Shown: positions 1 to 13,355, numbered from the stretch's first letter. The stretch is 64,000 bases of DNA from Staphylococcus sp. NAM3COL9 (GCF_001431205.1 NZ_LGPC01000004.1:111766-175765), one strand, 5' to 3'. A program made the numbers and translations. Notes: generated from the sequence alone by a model not told the origin.

Positions 1-1051
1 ATAATTGTGTAGGTACGAGTGCATCGTATTCAATTGCATATCCTGCACGCATCATGTCTGCTTTTTCTAGACCAGGGATCGTTTCTACCATTTGTCTTTG
101 TACATGTTCTGGAAGACTTGTAGATAATCCTTGTACGTAAACTTCATTCGTGTTACGTCCTTCTGGTTCTAAGAATAATTGATGACGTGGTTTATCGTTG
201 AAACGCACAAATTTATCTTCAATTGATGGGCAATATCTTGGACCTGTACCTTTAATCATTCCTGAATACATTGCTGATAGATGCAAATTATCATCAATCA
301 CTTGGTGTGTATCAGCATTTGTGTATGTTAACCAACATGGTAATTGATCTAAGATATATTCAGTAGTTTCAAAACTAAACGCTCTACCTACATCATCACC
401 TGGTTGGATTTCAGTTTTAGAATAATCAATTGTTTTCGCATTTACACGAGGTGGTGTACCTGTCTTAAATCTAACAACTTCAAAGCCAAGATTTCTTAAA
501 TTATCAGCTAATGAAATAGATGGTAATTGGTGGTTAGGGCCACTTGAATATTTCATGTTTCCTAAGATGATTTCACCGCGTAAAAATGTACCTGTTGTAA
601 TAATAACTGCCTCTGCCCAGTATTCTGTTCCAATGTTAGTACGTACGCCTTTAATTACATCATCTTCAATCATTAAGTCGTCTACCATACCTTGCATAAT
701 ATCTAGATTATCTTCATCTTCAATTACTTTTTTCATTTCTTGTTGATACAATACTTTATCTGCTTGTGCACGTAATGCTCTCACTGCTGGACCTTTACCC
801 GTATTTAACATACGCATTTGGATGTGGGTCTTATCAATCGTTTTAGCCATTTGTCCACCTAAGGCATCTATTTCACGCACGACGATTCCTTTTGCCGGTC
901 CACCAACTGATGGATTACATGGCATAAACGCAATATTATCTAAGTTAATCGTTAACATAAGCGTTTTTGCACCACTTCGAGCTGAAGCAAGTCCCGCTTC
1001 AATACCAGCATGCCCGGCTCCTATTACTATTACATCATATTCTTGAGCCAT
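1..1051 (-). CDS. mnmG: tRNA U34 carboxymethylaminomethyl synthase subunit MnmG (partial)
   Basis: This is the FAD-binding partner of MnmE; together they make the cmnm5 group on uridine 34 of certain tRNAs. Only about 350 N-terminal residues lie in the window; the C-terminus is cut by the left edge. The start [16 protein letters not shown] is a Rossmann dinucleotide-binding fold of the GxGxxG type, followed by the family segments [12 protein letters not shown] and GTFLRGEI. The ATG is at 1049-1051 with a GGAGG-type Shine-Dalgarno. mnmG starts 16 bases after the mnmE stop on the same strand, so the two are cotranscribed, which fits their function as a complex. Confidence 0.97.
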   Translation of the reverse strand, partial: MAQEYDVIVIGAGHAGIEAGLASARSGAKTLMLTINLDNIAFMPCNPSVGGPAKGIVVREIDALGGQMAKTIDKTHIQMRMLNTGKGPAVRALRAQADKVLYQQEMKKVIEDEDNLDIMQGMVDDLMIEDDVIKGVRTNIGTEYWAEAVIITTGTFLRGEIILGNMKYSSGPNHQLPSISLADNLRNLGFEVVRFKTGTPPRVNAKTIDYSKTEIQPGDDVGRAFSFETTEYILDQLPCWLTYTNADTHQVIDDNLHLSAMYSGMIKGTGPRYCPSIEDKFVRFNDKPRHQLFLEPEGRNTNEVYVQGLSTSLPEHVQRQMVETIPGLEKADMMRAGYAIEYDALVPTQL

Positions 1052-1067
1052 ACTATTTTCCTCCTTA

Positions 1068-2450
1068 TTATTTTCCTAAACAGAACTGACTAAATAATTG
1101 GTCTATCAATTCGTCACTTGCGGATTCTCCGATGATTTCACCTAATATTTCCCAAGTTCTCGTCAAATCAATTTGAATCATATCCATTGGTATATCTGAT
1201 TCTGCAGCATCTATTGCGTCTTGAATTGTGTTTCTAGCTTCTTTTAACAATGAAATATGCCTTGAATTAGATACATATGTCATATCTTGATTTTGAACAT
1301 CGCCACCAAAGAATAAATCTCTAATTTGTATTTCTAATTGATCTATTCCCTCTTGCTTCAACATAGAAGTTTGGATTAACGGCATATCTCCAATCATTTC
1401 TTTAACTTCATCTATATCTAATTGTTTATCTAAATCCATTTTATTTACAATAACAATCGCATCTTCGTTTTTAATTACTTCATAAAGTTTACGGTCTTCT
1501 TCAGAGAGCGCTTCGTTATAATTTAGTACAAATAAGATTAAGTCTGCCTCGCCTAGTGCTTTTCGAGAACGTTCAACACCTATGCGCTCTACAATATCCT
1601 CAGTTTCACGAATACCTGCTGTGTCTACTAATCTTAATGGGACGCCTCGAACGTTAACGTATTCTTCTAGTGTATCTCGTGTTGTTCCAGGCACTTCTGT
1701 AACGATAGCTTTATTATCTTGGATCAGATTATTGAGCATTGAAGATTTACCAACATTGGGGCTACCAACAATTACTGTAGATAAGCCTTCCCTCATAATT
1801 TTACCTTGCGTACCAGTTTCTAATAATTTATTAATTTCTTCTTTAATTTCATTTGATTTACCTAATAAAAATTCTGTAGTAGCGTCCTCTACGTCATCAT
1901 ACTCTGGATAATCTATATTAACTTCGACTTGTGCAAGGATTTCGAGAATGGATTGTCGCTGTCGCTTAATCATATCACTCAAACGGCCTTCTATTTGATT
2001 CATTGCAACTTTTGATGCACGATCGGTTTTAGAACGAATAAAATCCATCACTGCTTCCGCCTGAGATAAATCAATACGTCCATTTAAGAATGCACGTTTC
2101 GTGAATTCGCCTGGCTCAGCCATACGTGCGCCATTACTCATCGTTAATTCAAGCACTTTATTAATTGTTAAAATACCACCGTGACAGTTGATTTCAACAA
2201 TATCTTCACGCGTAAAAGTCTTCGGTGCGCGTAGTACAGAAACCATTACTTCCTCTATAACTTCTTCTGATTCTGGATCAATAATATGACCATAATTAAT
2301 TGTATGAGATGTTACATCTGCAAGTTTTTGTTTTCCTTTAAATAACTTATCAGCCACATTGACTGCATCAGCACCAGACAAACGTACAATACCTATTGCA
2401 CCTTCACCCATCGGCGTGGATATACTCGTTATTGTATCTAAATCCATCAT
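1068..2450 (-). CDS. mnmE: tRNA modification GTPase MnmE
   Basis: This 460-residue GTPase works with MnmG in wobble-uridine modification. It has an N-terminal tetrahydrofolate-binding domain (about residues 1-120), a helical domain, and an inserted G domain with P-loop GSPNVGKSS, switch motif DTAGI and base-recognition motif NKMD. It ends in the conserved C-terminal Cys motif, here FCLGK where most homologues have FCIGK. Two Met codons stand at the start (MMDLD); either may be used. It lies between rnpA and mnmG on the minus strand. Length is as expected for the family. Confidence 0.97.
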   Translation of the reverse strand: MMDLDTITSISTPMGEGAIGIVRLSGADAVNVADKLFKGKQKLADVTSHTINYGHIIDPESEEVIEEVMVSVLRAPKTFTREDIVEINCHGGILTINKVLELTMSNGARMAEPGEFTKRAFLNGRIDLSQAEAVMDFIRSKTDRASKVAMNQIEGRLSDMIKRQRQSILEILAQVEVNIDYPEYDDVEDATTEFLLGKSNEIKEEINKLLETGTQGKIMREGLSTVIVGSPNVGKSSMLNNLIQDNKAIVTEVPGTTRDTLEEYVNVRGVPLRLVDTAGIRETEDIVERIGVERSRKALGEADLILFVLNYNEALSEEDRKLYEVIKNEDAIVIVNKMDLDKQLDIDEVKEMIGDMPLIQTSMLKQEGIDQLEIQIRDLFFGGDVQNQDMTYVSNSRHISLLKEARNTIQDAIDAAESDIPMDMIQIDLTRTWEILGEIIGESASDELIDQLFSQFCLGK

Positions 2451-2609
2451 CCATCTCGCCTCCTTTATCGTCTAAATTTTATCATTGTAATATTGTAAAG
2501 AGTTTCCTATCAAAAAGCGAATATCTTGATTGAAAAAATACACAGTTAGTCTTAGGTTTGTCTGAGGTTAGACTTCCGTTGGTCTAACCAACCACTTCCC
2601 CTACCCTAC

Positions 2610-2957
2610 TTAGATGCGCTTATTAAAAGCCTTGGCTATTTTTAATACATGTTCAAGGCTCGATTGAATTTGTAGCGTATCCATATCTTTAGCTGGCTGT
2701 CTCGCTATTACCACAATATCTAATGGAAGCATATCTTCTTTATGTATCTTGAAGTTTTCACGAATAGCTCTTTTAATACGGTTTCTGACCACAGCATTGC
2801 CTATTTTTTTAGAAACACTTATTCCTAAGCGAAAATGCTCTAAATTTTTGTTGGGTTTTGTGTATACTACAAATTGTCTGTTAGCAACTGATTTCCCTTT
2901 TTTATAAATAAATTGAAAATCACCATTCTTTTTAATTCGATACGCTTTTTCCACCAA
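2610..2957 (-). CDS. rnpA: ribonuclease P protein component
   Basis: This is the protein subunit of RNase P, which binds the P RNA and helps mature tRNA 5' ends. The product has 115 residues and is basic, with the family signature RNRIKRAIRE in the middle and FRLGISVSKKIGNAVVRN before it. It lies downstream of rpmH on the same strand, the order conserved beside oriC in most bacteria. A 159-base gap follows before mnmE. That gap holds a small hairpin (arms of eight bases near 2564-2588) but no clear U-tract on the minus strand, so I do not call a terminator there. Confidence 0.97.
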   Translation of the reverse strand: MVEKAYRIKKNGDFQFIYKKGKSVANRQFVVYTKPNKNLEHFRLGISVSKKIGNAVVRNRIKRAIRENFKIHKEDMLPLDIVVIARQPAKDMDTLQIQSSLEHVLKIAKAFNKRI

Positions 2958-3075
2958 CCATCACTCACTTATCTCTTCATTAGATATATTATGTTATATA
3001 TATGTTTAATCTATATCATTAATTTTCTTAAATTGCTAACGAAAATCAACGTAATTTCCTGTCATTTTCCTTCAT

Positions 3076-3112
3076 TAAAACCAAAAAAAAGACCACTGAT
3101 GAGTCAGTGATC
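3076..3112 (-). terminator. possible hairpin after rpmH
   Basis: Just past the rpmH stop the sequence reads gatcactgactcatcagtggtc on the minus strand, an imperfect stem, followed by a run of T (the complement of the A-tract at about 3082-3089). This would serve as an intrinsic or partial terminator between rpmH and rnpA. A relatively weak stem would allow read-through into rnpA. Confidence 0.45.
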
Positions 3113-3250
3113 TTATGCTGATAGTACTTTACGGCCTTTACGACGACGACGCGCCAAAACTTTACGACCATTTTTTGTGCTCATGCGTTTTCTGAAACCA
3201 TGAACTTTACTATGTTTACGTTTATTTGGTTGATAAGTACGTTTTACCAT
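3113..3250 (-). CDS. rpmH: 50S ribosomal protein L34
   Basis: This 45-residue very basic ribosomal protein is shorter than many gene-finding cutoffs. Reading the minus strand from the ATG at 3248-3250 gives [19 protein letters not shown] and ends with KGRKVLSA and a TAA at 3113-3115. This matches the universal L34 pattern (KRTYQPNxRKRxxxHGFRxRM). A good GGAGGTG Shine-Dalgarno lies upstream. It is the first gene of the leftward rpmH-rnpA-mnmE-mnmG group and flanks the origin. Confidence 0.98.
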
Positions 3251-3648
3251 GCAAAAACACCTCCATCTTTATTCGGTTATCTAACTATTATAATAGATAA
3301 ATTAATATACGCTTCTGCTCTTAAGTCTTGATTTAACTGTTATTAATTTCTAGTCATAATTCAAGCAACTTCTACAATATAACAAAATATATTTTATAAA
3401 GCAAGTATCAATTTGAGTCTTTGCAATTTTATAGCCAAATTCAAAATACTTCTAAATTTAATTACATATAAGGAAGTGTTGAATTATAAAATTCCTAACT
3501 TCCTCCTATTATAGTAGCAATATCACTATCTAGAAAATAATCCGCATTATCCTTTGTTTTTCTTTATACATTTTCCATACACTCTTTATAAATTATTTCC
3601 CAAGCTCACAAACGGTTCGATTTTTGTTATACTGTTTATTCCTCAAAG

Positions 3649-3901
3649 TTATCCACTTATGCACAATTACATTTTCTATTTCTGTGGATAATATATATGT
3701 TATTAACAAGGTCATCTACGTTTTAACAACATATTCACAGCCATTTGACATTAGTCATTGTTAAAAAGTATAATTGTGTGGATAAGTCATGTAAATATTG
3801 ATAGATACAGGGTTTACTTTATAGAATTATATACTAATCAGCTGTGTATAAATGAGGGCACGTAAATAGTTATCCACTGATTGTGTGTAACTTGTGGATA
3901 A
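3649..3901. other. oriC: oriC, upstream DnaA-box cluster
   Basis: The gap between rpmH and dnaA is AT-rich and contains at least five DnaA boxes (TTATCCACA type). They are TTATCCACT at 3649-3657 and 3870-3878 on the plus strand, and TTATCCACA on the minus strand at 3683-3691, 3777-3785 and 3893-3901. This is the upstream half of a bipartite origin of the Bacillus/Staphylococcus type, and DnaA binding here would also autoregulate dnaA. The rest of 3251-3987 holds the divergent promoters and no gene that I can support. Confidence 0.92.
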
Positions 3902-3987
3902 TTATCAACATGCTATGATTCGTTTTATTTATGCCTGTTGTTTTTGTGTATAACTTTTAAAATTTATGAAAGTTGGAGTTTATTCAT

Positions 3988-5355
3988 ATGTCAGAAAAAG
4001 AAATTTGGGAAAAAGTCTTAATCTTGGCTCAAGAGAAAGTAAGTTATCCTAGCTATCAAACTTTCCTTAAAGATACTAAGCTTTACTCATTGCAAAATGA
4101 TGAAGCTATTATTGTTATCGATGATCCATTTGTTGCCAATTGGTTAAAAACGCATTATGTTGAAATTATTCAAACTGCATTATATGAGGCAATCGGTCAT
4201 GAAATTATGCCAGTTTTCTATTCTGAAGATCAATTAGAGAGTTTAAAATCAGGTGAAAATCAACACAAGAGTCAAGAGATTCCACAAAAGAAAAAGTATA
4301 CACCGGGTGTAGATGAAGCTGTCATCGGTGGCGAACAATTCAATACAAACAATACTTTTGATACTTTTGTGATTGGACCTGGCAATAGATTTCCTCATGC
4401 AGCAAGTCTCGCTGTTGCCGAAGCACCTGCACAAGCCTATAATCCACTCTTCATTTATGGTGGCGTTGGTTTAGGAAAAACGCATCTAATGCATGCGATT
4501 GGTCATTATGTATTAGAAAACAATCCTGATGCTAAAGTTATTTACACGTCTAGTGAAAAATTCACGAATGAATTCATTAAATCTATTCGTGATAATAAAA
4601 CTGAGCGTTTTAGAGAAAAATACCGTAATATTGACGTTTTATTAATAGATGATATTCAATTCATCCAAAATAAAGAGCAAACACAAGAAGAATTCTTCCA
4701 CACTTTTAATGAATTACATCAAGCAAACAAACAAATTGTTATTTCGAGTGATAGACCGCCGAAAGAAATTGCTAAATTAGAAGATCGTTTGCGTTCTCGC
4801 TTTGAATGGGGATTAATCGTCGATATTACACCTCCTGATTATGAAACAAGAATGGCTATTTTGCAGAAAAAAATTGGAGAAGAGAATTTAAATATTCCAA
4901 CTGAAGCATTAACTTATATTGCTAATCAAATCCAGTCTAATATTCGTGAACTTGAAGGTGCACTCACTCGTGTATTAGCATTTTCTAAACTTCAAGGTCA
5001 GCCGATTACAACTGAATTAACTGCTGCAGCGTTAAAAGATATTATTCAAGCGCCAAAATCGAAAAAAATTACGATTCAGGATATTCAAAAAATAGTTGGA
5101 CAATACTATAACGTGAGAATTGAAGATTTTAGTGCTAAAAAACGTACAAAATCCATTGCCTATCCGCGCCAAATTGCAATGTACTTATCACGTGAGTTAA
5201 CTGATTTCTCATTACCTAAAATTGGTGAAGAGTTTGGTGGTCGTGATCATACTACTGTTATCCATGCGCATGAAAAAATAGCTAAAGAAGTAAGTAGTGA
5301 TCCAACTTTTAAGCAAGAACTTGAAAACTTAGAAAAAGAAATTAGAAATCAATAA
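3988..5355 (+). CDS. dnaA: chromosomal replication initiator DnaA
   Basis: DnaA binds TTATCCACA boxes and opens the origin. I place the start at the ATG at 3988 ([10 protein letters not shown], 455 residues). A GGAG lies nine bases before it, whereas an in-frame TTG at 3973 overlaps that site. Domain I is at the N-terminus. The AAA+ domain carries Walker [10 protein letters not shown] and Walker [10 protein letters not shown]. The C-terminal DNA-binding domain has the DnaA signature [11 protein letters not shown]. The gene stands between the two DnaA-box clusters, as in other Firmicutes. Confidence 0.98.
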   Translation: MSEKEIWEKVLILAQEKVSYPSYQTFLKDTKLYSLQNDEAIIVIDDPFVANWLKTHYVEIIQTALYEAIGHEIMPVFYSEDQLESLKSGENQHKSQEIPQKKKYTPGVDEAVIGGEQFNTNNTFDTFVIGPGNRFPHAASLAVAEAPAQAYNPLFIYGGVGLGKTHLMHAIGHYVLENNPDAKVIYTSSEKFTNEFIKSIRDNKTERFREKYRNIDVLLIDDIQFIQNKEQTQEEFFHTFNELHQANKQIVISSDRPPKEIAKLEDRLRSRFEWGLIVDITPPDYETRMAILQKKIGEENLNIPTEALTYIANQIQSNIRELEGALTRVLAFSKLQGQPITTELTAAALKDIIQAPKSKKITIQDIQKIVGQYYNVRIEDFSAKKRTKSIAYPRQIAMYLSRELTDFSLPKIGEEFGGRDHTTVIHAHEKIAKEVSSDPTFKQELENLEKEIRNQ

Positions 5356-5426
5356 AAAAACTGTACTATAACAGATTAATTGTAGGAAAATTGAGGAATA
5401 ACGTATAAGCGATAAGTTTTGGGAAT

Positions 5427-5576
5427 TGTGGATAATGTGTAAAAGTCATACACACTGTGCACAAGTTATCCACAACCGTTAAATAATGCCATACCTGATT
5501 TCATATAAGTTATCCCGTAATCCACAAGCCCTACTACTATTACTACTGTTTTAAAACCTATATAATTTATATATAA
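5427..5576 (+). other. oriC: oriC, downstream DnaA boxes, DnaA-trio and unwinding element
   Basis: Between dnaA and dnaN lie a minus-strand TTATCCACA (5427-5435), a plus-strand TTATCCACA (5466-5474) and two degenerate boxes (5510-5518, 5518-5526). Five bases after the last box a run of triplets begins at 5531: CTA CTA CTA TTA CTA CTG, ending at 5548. Its complement gives the TAG-type DnaA-trio repeats described for Bacillus subtilis. The trio runs straight into an A/T-only tract (5549-5576). The order box, trio, AT-rich DNA is that of a bacterial basal unwinding system, so strand opening is expected here. Confidence 0.85.
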
Positions 5577-5602
5577 ACGACTGGAAGGAGTTTGAAAATT
5601 AG

Positions 5603-6733
5603 ATGGAATTCACAATAAGAAGAGATTATTTTATTGCTCAATTAAATGACACATTAAAAGCCATCTCACCAAGAACTACATTACCTATATTAACTGGTAT
5701 AAAAATTGAAGTTAAAAATAACGAAGTGATACTTACTGGTTCTGACTCAGAAATATCTATCGAAATCACTATACCTAAACAAGTTGATGGTGAAGACATT
5801 ATAGAAATTGCAGAAACTGGATCGGTCGTACTCCCTGGTCGTTTCTTCGTAGACATCATTAAAAAATTACCTGGTAAGGAAGTAAAGCTTTCTACAAATG
5901 AACAATTTCAAACATTGATTACTTCAGGTCATTCTGAATTTAACTTAAGTGGTTTAGATCCAGATCAATACCCATTGTTACCACAAGTTTCTCGTGATGA
6001 TGCGATTCAATTATCTGTAAAAGTACTTAAAAACGTGATAGCACAGACGAATTTCGCGGTGTCCACCTCAGAAACACGTCCAGTACTCACTGGTGTTAAC
6101 TGGCTTATACAAGATAGTGAATTAATATGCACAGCTACGGATTCGCACCGTTTGGCTGTAAGAAAAGTGGCATTAGAAGACGAGTCTGAAAATAAAAATG
6201 TCATCATTCCAGGTAAAGCATTATCAGAGCTAAACAAAATAATGACAGATAGTGAAGAAGAGATTGATATCTTCTTTGCATCAAATCAAGTGCTATTCAA
6301 AGTCGGCAATGTGAACTTTATTTCACGTTTATTAGAAGGGCATTATCCTGATACATCTCGTTTATTCCCAGAGAATTACGAAATTAAATTAGGCATTAAT
6401 AACGGGGAATTCTACCATGCAATTGATCGTGCATCATTATTAGCACGAGAAGGCGGTAATAACGTTATTAAATTAAGCACTGGTAATGAATTAGTTGAGT
6501 TATCTTCAACATCTCCTGAAATTGGTACCGTAAATGAAGACGTTAAAGCTAGTAACGTTGATGGTGGCAACTTGAAGATTTCATTCAACTCAAAATATAT
6601 GATGGATGCATTGAAAGCAATCGATAATGACGAAGTAGAAATAGAATTCTTTGGCACAATGAAACCATTCATTTTAAAACCCAAGGATGATGATTCAGTA
6701 ACACAATTAATTCTACCGATTAGAACATATTAG
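5603..6733 (+). CDS. dnaN: DNA polymerase III beta sliding clamp
   Basis: This is the sliding clamp, a ring-forming processivity factor for DNA polymerase III. The 376-residue product begins MEFTIRRDYF and ends LILPIRTY, the typical clamp C-terminus. The three repeated clamp folds fit the length. It follows dnaA across the downstream oriC elements, with an AAGGAG Shine-Dalgarno, and an intrinsic terminator follows the stop. Confidence 0.98.
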   Translation: MEFTIRRDYFIAQLNDTLKAISPRTTLPILTGIKIEVKNNEVILTGSDSEISIEITIPKQVDGEDIIEIAETGSVVLPGRFFVDIIKKLPGKEVKLSTNEQFQTLITSGHSEFNLSGLDPDQYPLLPQVSRDDAIQLSVKVLKNVIAQTNFAVSTSETRPVLTGVNWLIQDSELICTATDSHRLAVRKVALEDESENKNVIIPGKALSELNKIMTDSEEEIDIFFASNQVLFKVGNVNFISRLLEGHYPDTSRLFPENYEIKLGINNGEFYHAIDRASLLAREGGNNVIKLSTGNELVELSSTSPEIGTVNEDVKASNVDGGNLKISFNSKYMMDALKAIDNDEVEIEFFGTMKPFILKPKDDDSVTQLILPIRTY

Positions 6734-6747
6734 AAATTAATAATTTA

Positions 6748-6781
6748 TCCCTAGACAATTTATTTTGTCTGGGGTTTTTTC
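6748..6781 (+). terminator. intrinsic terminator after dnaN
   Basis: The arms ccctagacaa and ttgtctgggg pair (with one G-U) around a short AT loop, followed by a run of six T. It stands 14 bases after the dnaN stop. Confidence 0.85.
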
Positions 6782-7260
6782 TGTTAATTTTTAAATTTAA
6801 AAGTAATCGCTAGTCTAGATGGGTGTATATAAATAAAGCAAGGTGACACTTTTTTTTAGATAAGCATAAATTTCAGAAGTATTTTAAGAGATATATTTCA
6901 TTTTTAAAGGTACTAAGCGATTAAATATAAGCATTTATTGTTTATTGTTAGGGTATTTTCATAGAATTTTAAAACACGTCTAAAACACGCTTTAAATGCC
7001 ATTATAAATTTCATATATTTAAAATGCAGATCTAAATTCGAATCAAATTTGAAATTATTGATAGAGAATCAAAAAAACGGAATAAAAACTACTCGGAATT
7101 TGATATAATATTACATGTAAAAAACCGCTATAATGGGCTTTGTAAATAATTATTAAAAATAAGTGAAAATTAGTTAGAAGAATACGCTTACATACTGTAT
7201 TTTACATGAAATTTTCCGTGAAAAAAGGTATAATATATTAGTGAGCTTAAAAGAAACGGA
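6782..7260. other. dnaN-yaaA intergenic region
   Basis: This stretch of about 480 bases is very AT-rich and has no supportable gene. It contains two TATAAT-like -10 boxes (about 7108 and 7229), of which the second is close enough to serve yaaA-recF-gyrBA, and a perfect match to the catabolite-repression operator consensus described separately. Confidence 0.6.
7179..7193 (-). promoter_or_regulatory. cre-like CcpA operator upstream of yaaA
   Basis: On the minus strand the sequence reads ATGTAAGCGTATTCT, which fits the cre consensus WTGNAANCGNWNNCW at every constrained position. It lies about 36 bases upstream of a TATAAT, a position that could act on the yaaA-recF-gyrB-gyrA transcript. CcpA control of this operon is not something I know to be established, so function is inference from the motif alone. 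Confidence 0.5.
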
Positions 7261-7269
7261 GTGATTGAT

Positions 7270-7494
7270 TTGGTTGAAGAGGTAATCGTTGATGGAGACA
7301 TCACTTTAGGGCAATTTCTAAAGACAGAAGGTATTATCGAATCTGGTGGACAAGCAAAATGGTTCTTACAAGATTTTGATGTCTTGATAAATGACGAACG
7401 TGAAACACGTCGTGGTAAAAAGTTAAACCATCAAGATAGCATTGTCATACCAGAAGTCGGTTCATTTGTTATTTTACATCAAGGTGAAGAATGA
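7270..7494 (+). CDS. yaaA: S4-domain protein YaaA
   Basis: This is a small S4-like RNA-binding-domain protein always found between dnaN and recF in this group; its exact role is unknown. The segment [20 protein letters not shown] is the S4 fold. I chose the TTG at 7270 (74 residues) because it lies eight bases after GGAG, while the in-frame GTG at 7261 overlaps that Shine-Dalgarno. Staphylococcal homologues are often annotated from the GTG. The stop overlaps the recF ATG (ATGA), so the two are translationally coupled. Confidence 0.9.
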   Translation: MVEEVIVDGDITLGQFLKTEGIIESGGQAKWFLQDFDVLINDERETRRGKKLNHQDSIVIPEVGSFVILHQGEE

Positions 7495-8606
7495 GATTAA
7501 AGACACTCCAGATAGAAAATTATCGTAACTATGATTCAGTTACCCTTAATTGTCATCCAGAGGTCAATATATTGATTGGTGAGAATGCACAAGGGAAGAC
7601 AAACCTCCTTGAATCTATTTATACGTTAGCGTTGGCTAAAAGTCATAGAACGTCCAATGACAAGGAACTTATACGTTTCGGTATGGACTATGCTAAAATA
7701 GAAGGTGAACTTAGTTATAGATACGGTGAAATGCCTTTAACGATGTTTATAACCAAAAAAGGTAAGCAAGTCAAAATTAATCACTTGGAACAAAGTAGAC
7801 TGACTCAATATATTGGTCACTTGAACGTCGTATTGTTTGCGCCTGAAGATTTAAATATTGTCAAAGGATCACCACAAATTAGACGCAGATTTATAGATAT
7901 GGAGCTTGGGCAAATTTCTGCAGTATACTTAAATGATTTGTCTCAGTACCAGCGAATTTTAAAACAAAAGAATAATTATTTGAAGCAACTGCAATATGGT
8001 CAAAAGACAGACAGCACAATGCTAGATGTCTTAAATCAACAATTTGCAGAGTATGCGCTCAAAATTACGCTCAGACGTGAACATTTTATTAAAGAACTTG
8101 AATCACTAGCTAAGCCTATCCATTCTGGGATAACAGATGAACGTGAGACGTTGTCATTAAAATATTTGCCTAGTATAAAACTCGACGATGAAGAGAAAAG
8201 TGAGACGGAACGCTTAGAAGAAGTCTTAACATTACTCAATGACAATATGGAACGTGAGAAAGATAGAGGCGTTTGTTTATACGGTCCTCACAGAGATGAT
8301 TTAGGTTTCGATGTAAATGGTATGGACGCTCAAACGTATGGCTCTCAAGGCCAACAACGAACTACTGCTTTATCGATAAAACTCGCAGAAATCGAGTTAA
8401 TGAATATCGAAGTGGGAGAGTACCCTATCTTATTGCTAGATGATGTTTTAAGTGAATTAGATGATTCACGTCAGTCGCATTTATTAAGCACAATTCAACA
8501 TAAAGTGCAGACTTTTGTAACTACAACATCAGTCGACGGTATAGAGCATGAAATTATGAAGAACGCTAAACTTTATCGCGTTAACCAAGGCGAAATTATA
8601 AAGTAA
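7491..8606 (+). CDS. recF: DNA replication and repair protein RecF
   Basis: RecF is an SMC-like ABC ATPase that helps load RecA at gapped DNA. It has 371 residues: Walker [10 protein letters not shown] near residue 35, the ABC signature GSQGQQRT near residue 284 and Walker [12 protein letters not shown]. It overlaps yaaA by four bases and lies just upstream of gyrB, the conserved oriC order. Confidence 0.98.
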   Translation: MRLKTLQIENYRNYDSVTLNCHPEVNILIGENAQGKTNLLESIYTLALAKSHRTSNDKELIRFGMDYAKIEGELSYRYGEMPLTMFITKKGKQVKINHLEQSRLTQYIGHLNVVLFAPEDLNIVKGSPQIRRRFIDMELGQISAVYLNDLSQYQRILKQKNNYLKQLQYGQKTDSTMLDVLNQQFAEYALKITLRREHFIKELESLAKPIHSGITDERETLSLKYLPSIKLDDEEKSETERLEEVLTLLNDNMEREKDRGVCLYGPHRDDLGFDVNGMDAQTYGSQGQQRTTALSIKLAEIELMNIEVGEYPILLLDDVLSELDDSRQSHLLSTIQHKVQTFVTTTSVDGIEHEIMKNAKLYRVNQGEIIK

Positions 8607-10550
<1,944 letters not shown>

Positions 10551-10585
10551 TACAATGAACTGAATTTTTGAAGGAGGATATCTTG

Positions 10586-13297
10586 ATGGCTGAACTACCT
10601 GAATCAAGAATTAATGAACGAAATATAACCAATGAAATGCGCGAATCGTTCTTGGATTATGCGATGAGCGTTATTGTCTCACGTGCTTTGCCAGACGTTA
10701 GAGATGGATTAAAACCAGTACATCGACGTATATTATACGGATTACATGAACAAGGTATGACACCTGACAAATCATATAAAAAATCTGCACGTATCGTTGG
10801 GGACGTAATGGGTAAATATCACCCACATGGTGACTCATCGATTTATGAAGCAATGGTAAGAATGGCACAGGACTTCAGCTATCGATATCCTTTAATTGAT
10901 GGTCAAGGTAACTTTGGTTCAATGGATGGCGATGGCGCTGCTGCGATGCGTTATACAGAAGCACGTATGTCTAAAATCACGCTTGAAATGTTGAGAGACC
11001 TTAACAAAAATACAATTGATTTCATAGATAACTATGATGGTAATGAAAGAGAGCCGTCAGTCTTACCATCAAGGTTCCCGAACTTATTAGTTAATGGTGC
11101 TTCGGGTATCGCTGTTGGTATGGCTACTAATATTCCACCGCATAACTTAACAGAAGTTATTAACGGCGTATTAAGCTTAAGTTACAATCCTGACATCACT
11201 ATTTCTGAATTAATGGAAGATGTCCAAGGGCCTGATTTCCCTACAGGTGCTTTAATTCTAGGTAAAAGTGGCATCCGTCGTGCATTTGAAACTGGACGTG
11301 GTTCAGTTATAATGCGTTCTCGTGCTGAAATAGAAGAGCGCGGTGGCGGACGTCAGCGTATCGTAGTGACTGAAGTACCTTATCAAGTCAATAAAGCACG
11401 TATGATAGAAAAAATCGCTGAATTAGCTCGTGATAAAAAAATAGAAGGTATTACAGATTTACGTGATGAAACAAGTTTACGTACAGGTGTACGTGTCGTA
11501 ATTGATGTCCGTAAAGACGCAAACGCGAGTGTTGTTTTAAATAACTTGTATAAACAAACACCCTTACAAACGTCATTTGGTGTGAACATGATTGCATTGG
11601 TAAATGGTAGACCGAAACTTATCACGCTTAAAGAAGCATTGGTTGAATACTTAGATCACCAAAAAATAGTTGTAAGAAGACGTACTGAATACAACTTGAA
11701 AAAAGCGTTAGACCGTGCACATATTTTAGAAGGTTTAAGAATTGCACTGGATCATATTGATGAAATTATTAGAGTGATACGTGAATCAGATAACGACAAA
11801 ATTGCGATGGCAAGCTTGCAAGAACAATTTAAGTTAACTGAACGACAAGCTCAAGCGATATTAGATATGCGTTTAAGACGTTTAACTGGTTTAGAACGCG
11901 ATAAGATTGAATCAGAATACAATGATTTAATTGCTTATATTGAAGAGTTAAAAGCAATTCTTGCAGACGAAGAAAAGCTTTTACAAATCGTGCGTGATGA
12001 ACTGATTGATGTTCGTGAGCGTTTTGGTGATGAACGTAAGACTGAAATTCAGCTTGGTGGTCTTGATAATATTGAAGATGAAGACTTAATCCCTGAAGAA
12101 CAAATTGTTATTACATTAAGTCATAATAACTATATTAAACGCCTACCTGTTTCAACATATAGATCACAACATCGTGGTGGTCGTGGTGTACAAGGTATGA
12201 ATACGCTTGAAGAAGACTTCGTTAGCCAACTTGTAACGTTAAGTACACATGATCACGTTTTATTCTTTACGAATAAAGGCCGTGTTTATAAACTCAAAGG
12301 TTACGAAGTTCCAGAGCTCTCACGTCAGTCTAAAGGTATTCCAGTAGTCAATGCCATAGAGCTAGATAGTGATGAATCAATCAGTACAATGATTGCGGTG
12401 AAAGATTTAGAAAGTGAAGAAAATTACCTTGTATTTGCAACGCTAAAAGGTAGAGTTAAACGTTCTGCGTTAAGTAATTTCTCACACATAAATAGAAACG
12501 GTAAGATTGCTATAAACTTTAAAGAGGATGATGAGCTGATTGCAGTACGTCTCACAGATGGAGAAACTGACATTCTTATTGGTACTGCGCATGCGTCATT
12601 AATTCGTTTTCATGAAACTGCATTACGTCCACTTGGTCGTACGGCAGCAGGTGTGAAAGGTATTACACTTAGAGAAGGCGATAAAGTTGTCGGTTTAGAT
12701 GTTACTAAAGCGGAACAAGATGATGAAATCCTAGTAGTTACTGAAAATGGTTACGGTAAACGTACACCTGTAGGAGATTACAGATTATCAAACCGTGGTG
12801 GTAAAGGTATTAAGACCGCTACGATTACTGAGCGTAATGGTAACATTGTTTGTATAACATCAGTCACAGGAGAAGAAGACTTGATGGTTGTAACAAATTC
12901 TGGTGTTATTATTCGTATCGATGTAGATGATATTTCACAAAATGGACGTGCAGCTCAAGGTGTGAGACTAATCAAATTAGATGATAATCATTTTGTATCT
13001 ACTGTAGCTATAGTAGACGAAGAAGAGGAAGAAGAAGTTGAAGCAACTGAAGAATCTGAAACAAATGAATCAGGTTTAACAAATGCTCAAATAACAGATT
13101 CTGAATCACAAGATGCGTCATCAAATAATGAAGCAGTTGTAGAAGATAACACACCAGGTAATGGTATCCATACAGAAGTTGAAGATGACAACTCCGAAGA
13201 AGATGGCCGTAAAGAAGTAAGAGAAGACTTTATGGATCGTGTTAACGAAGATATCGATAATGCAGATAGTAATGATAGCGATGACAACGAAGAATAA
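10586..13297 (+). CDS. gyrA: DNA gyrase subunit A
   Basis: This is the DNA breakage-reunion subunit of gyrase. The ATG at 10586 ([10 protein letters not shown], 903 residues) follows AAGGAGG at a good distance; the open frame extends upstream only through the ribosome-binding site. The catalytic tyrosine is Tyr123 in MRYTEARM. In the quinolone-resistance region [11 protein letters not shown] the residues Ser84, Ser85 and Glu88 are present, the sensitive form. Six beta-pinwheel repeats follow, including the GyrA box QRGGRGV-type segment ([10 protein letters not shown]). The C-terminal tail (about the last 85 residues) is very acidic and low-complexity, as is usual in staphylococci. Confidence 0.98.
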   Translation: MAELPESRINERNITNEMRESFLDYAMSVIVSRALPDVRDGLKPVHRRILYGLHEQGMTPDKSYKKSARIVGDVMGKYHPHGDSSIYEAMVRMAQDFSYRYPLIDGQGNFGSMDGDGAAAMRYTEARMSKITLEMLRDLNKNTIDFIDNYDGNEREPSVLPSRFPNLLVNGASGIAVGMATNIPPHNLTEVINGVLSLSYNPDITISELMEDVQGPDFPTGALILGKSGIRRAFETGRGSVIMRSRAEIEERGGGRQRIVVTEVPYQVNKARMIEKIAELARDKKIEGITDLRDETSLRTGVRVVIDVRKDANASVVLNNLYKQTPLQTSFGVNMIALVNGRPKLITLKEALVEYLDHQKIVVRRRTEYNLKKALDRAHILEGLRIALDHIDEIIRVIRESDNDKIAMASLQEQFKLTERQAQAILDMRLRRLTGLERDKIESEYNDLIAYIEELKAILADEEKLLQIVRDELIDVRERFGDERKTEIQLGGLDNIEDEDLIPEEQIVITLSHNNYIKRLPVSTYRSQHRGGRGVQGMNTLEEDFVSQLVTLSTHDHVLFFTNKGRVYKLKGYEVPELSRQSKGIPVVNAIELDSDESISTMIAVKDLESEENYLVFATLKGRVKRSALSNFSHINRNGKIAINFKEDDELIAVRLTDGETDILIGTAHASLIRFHETALRPLGRTAAGVKGITLREGDKVVGLDVTKAEQDDEILVVTENGYGKRTPVGDYRLSNRGGKGIKTATITERNGNIVCITSVTGEEDLMVVTNSGVIIRIDVDDISQNGRAAQGVRLIKLDDNHFVSTVAIVDEEEEEEVEATEESETNESGLTNAQITDSESQDASSNNEAVVEDNTPGNGIHTEVEDDNSEEDGRKEVREDFMDRVNEDIDNADSNDSDDNEE

Positions 13298-13327
13298 TTT
13301 TTAATTAAAGTTGAACAAGCATATAAA

Positions 13328-13355
13328 AAGACCTACCTTCTTGAGGTAGGTCTTT
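13328..13355 (+). terminator. intrinsic terminator after gyrA
   Basis: The perfect 12-base arms aaagacctacct and aggtaggtcttt enclose a four-base loop, 30 bases after the gyrA stop. Transcription of the dnaN-distal replication block should end here. Confidence 0.9.

Noticed and set aside
822..1046. Plus-strand frames inside mnmG and mnmE, and similar frames opposite dnaN, gyrA and recF
   Set aside because: They are antisense shadows of well-supported genes with no start signals of their own.
2564..2588. Hairpin ggttagac/gtctaacc after rnpA
   Set aside because: There is no T run on the minus strand after it, so I do not call it a terminator.
3973..3987. TTG start five codons upstream for dnaA
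   Set aside because: It overlaps the GGAG ribosome-binding site of the ATG at 3988, which gives the usual N-terminus.
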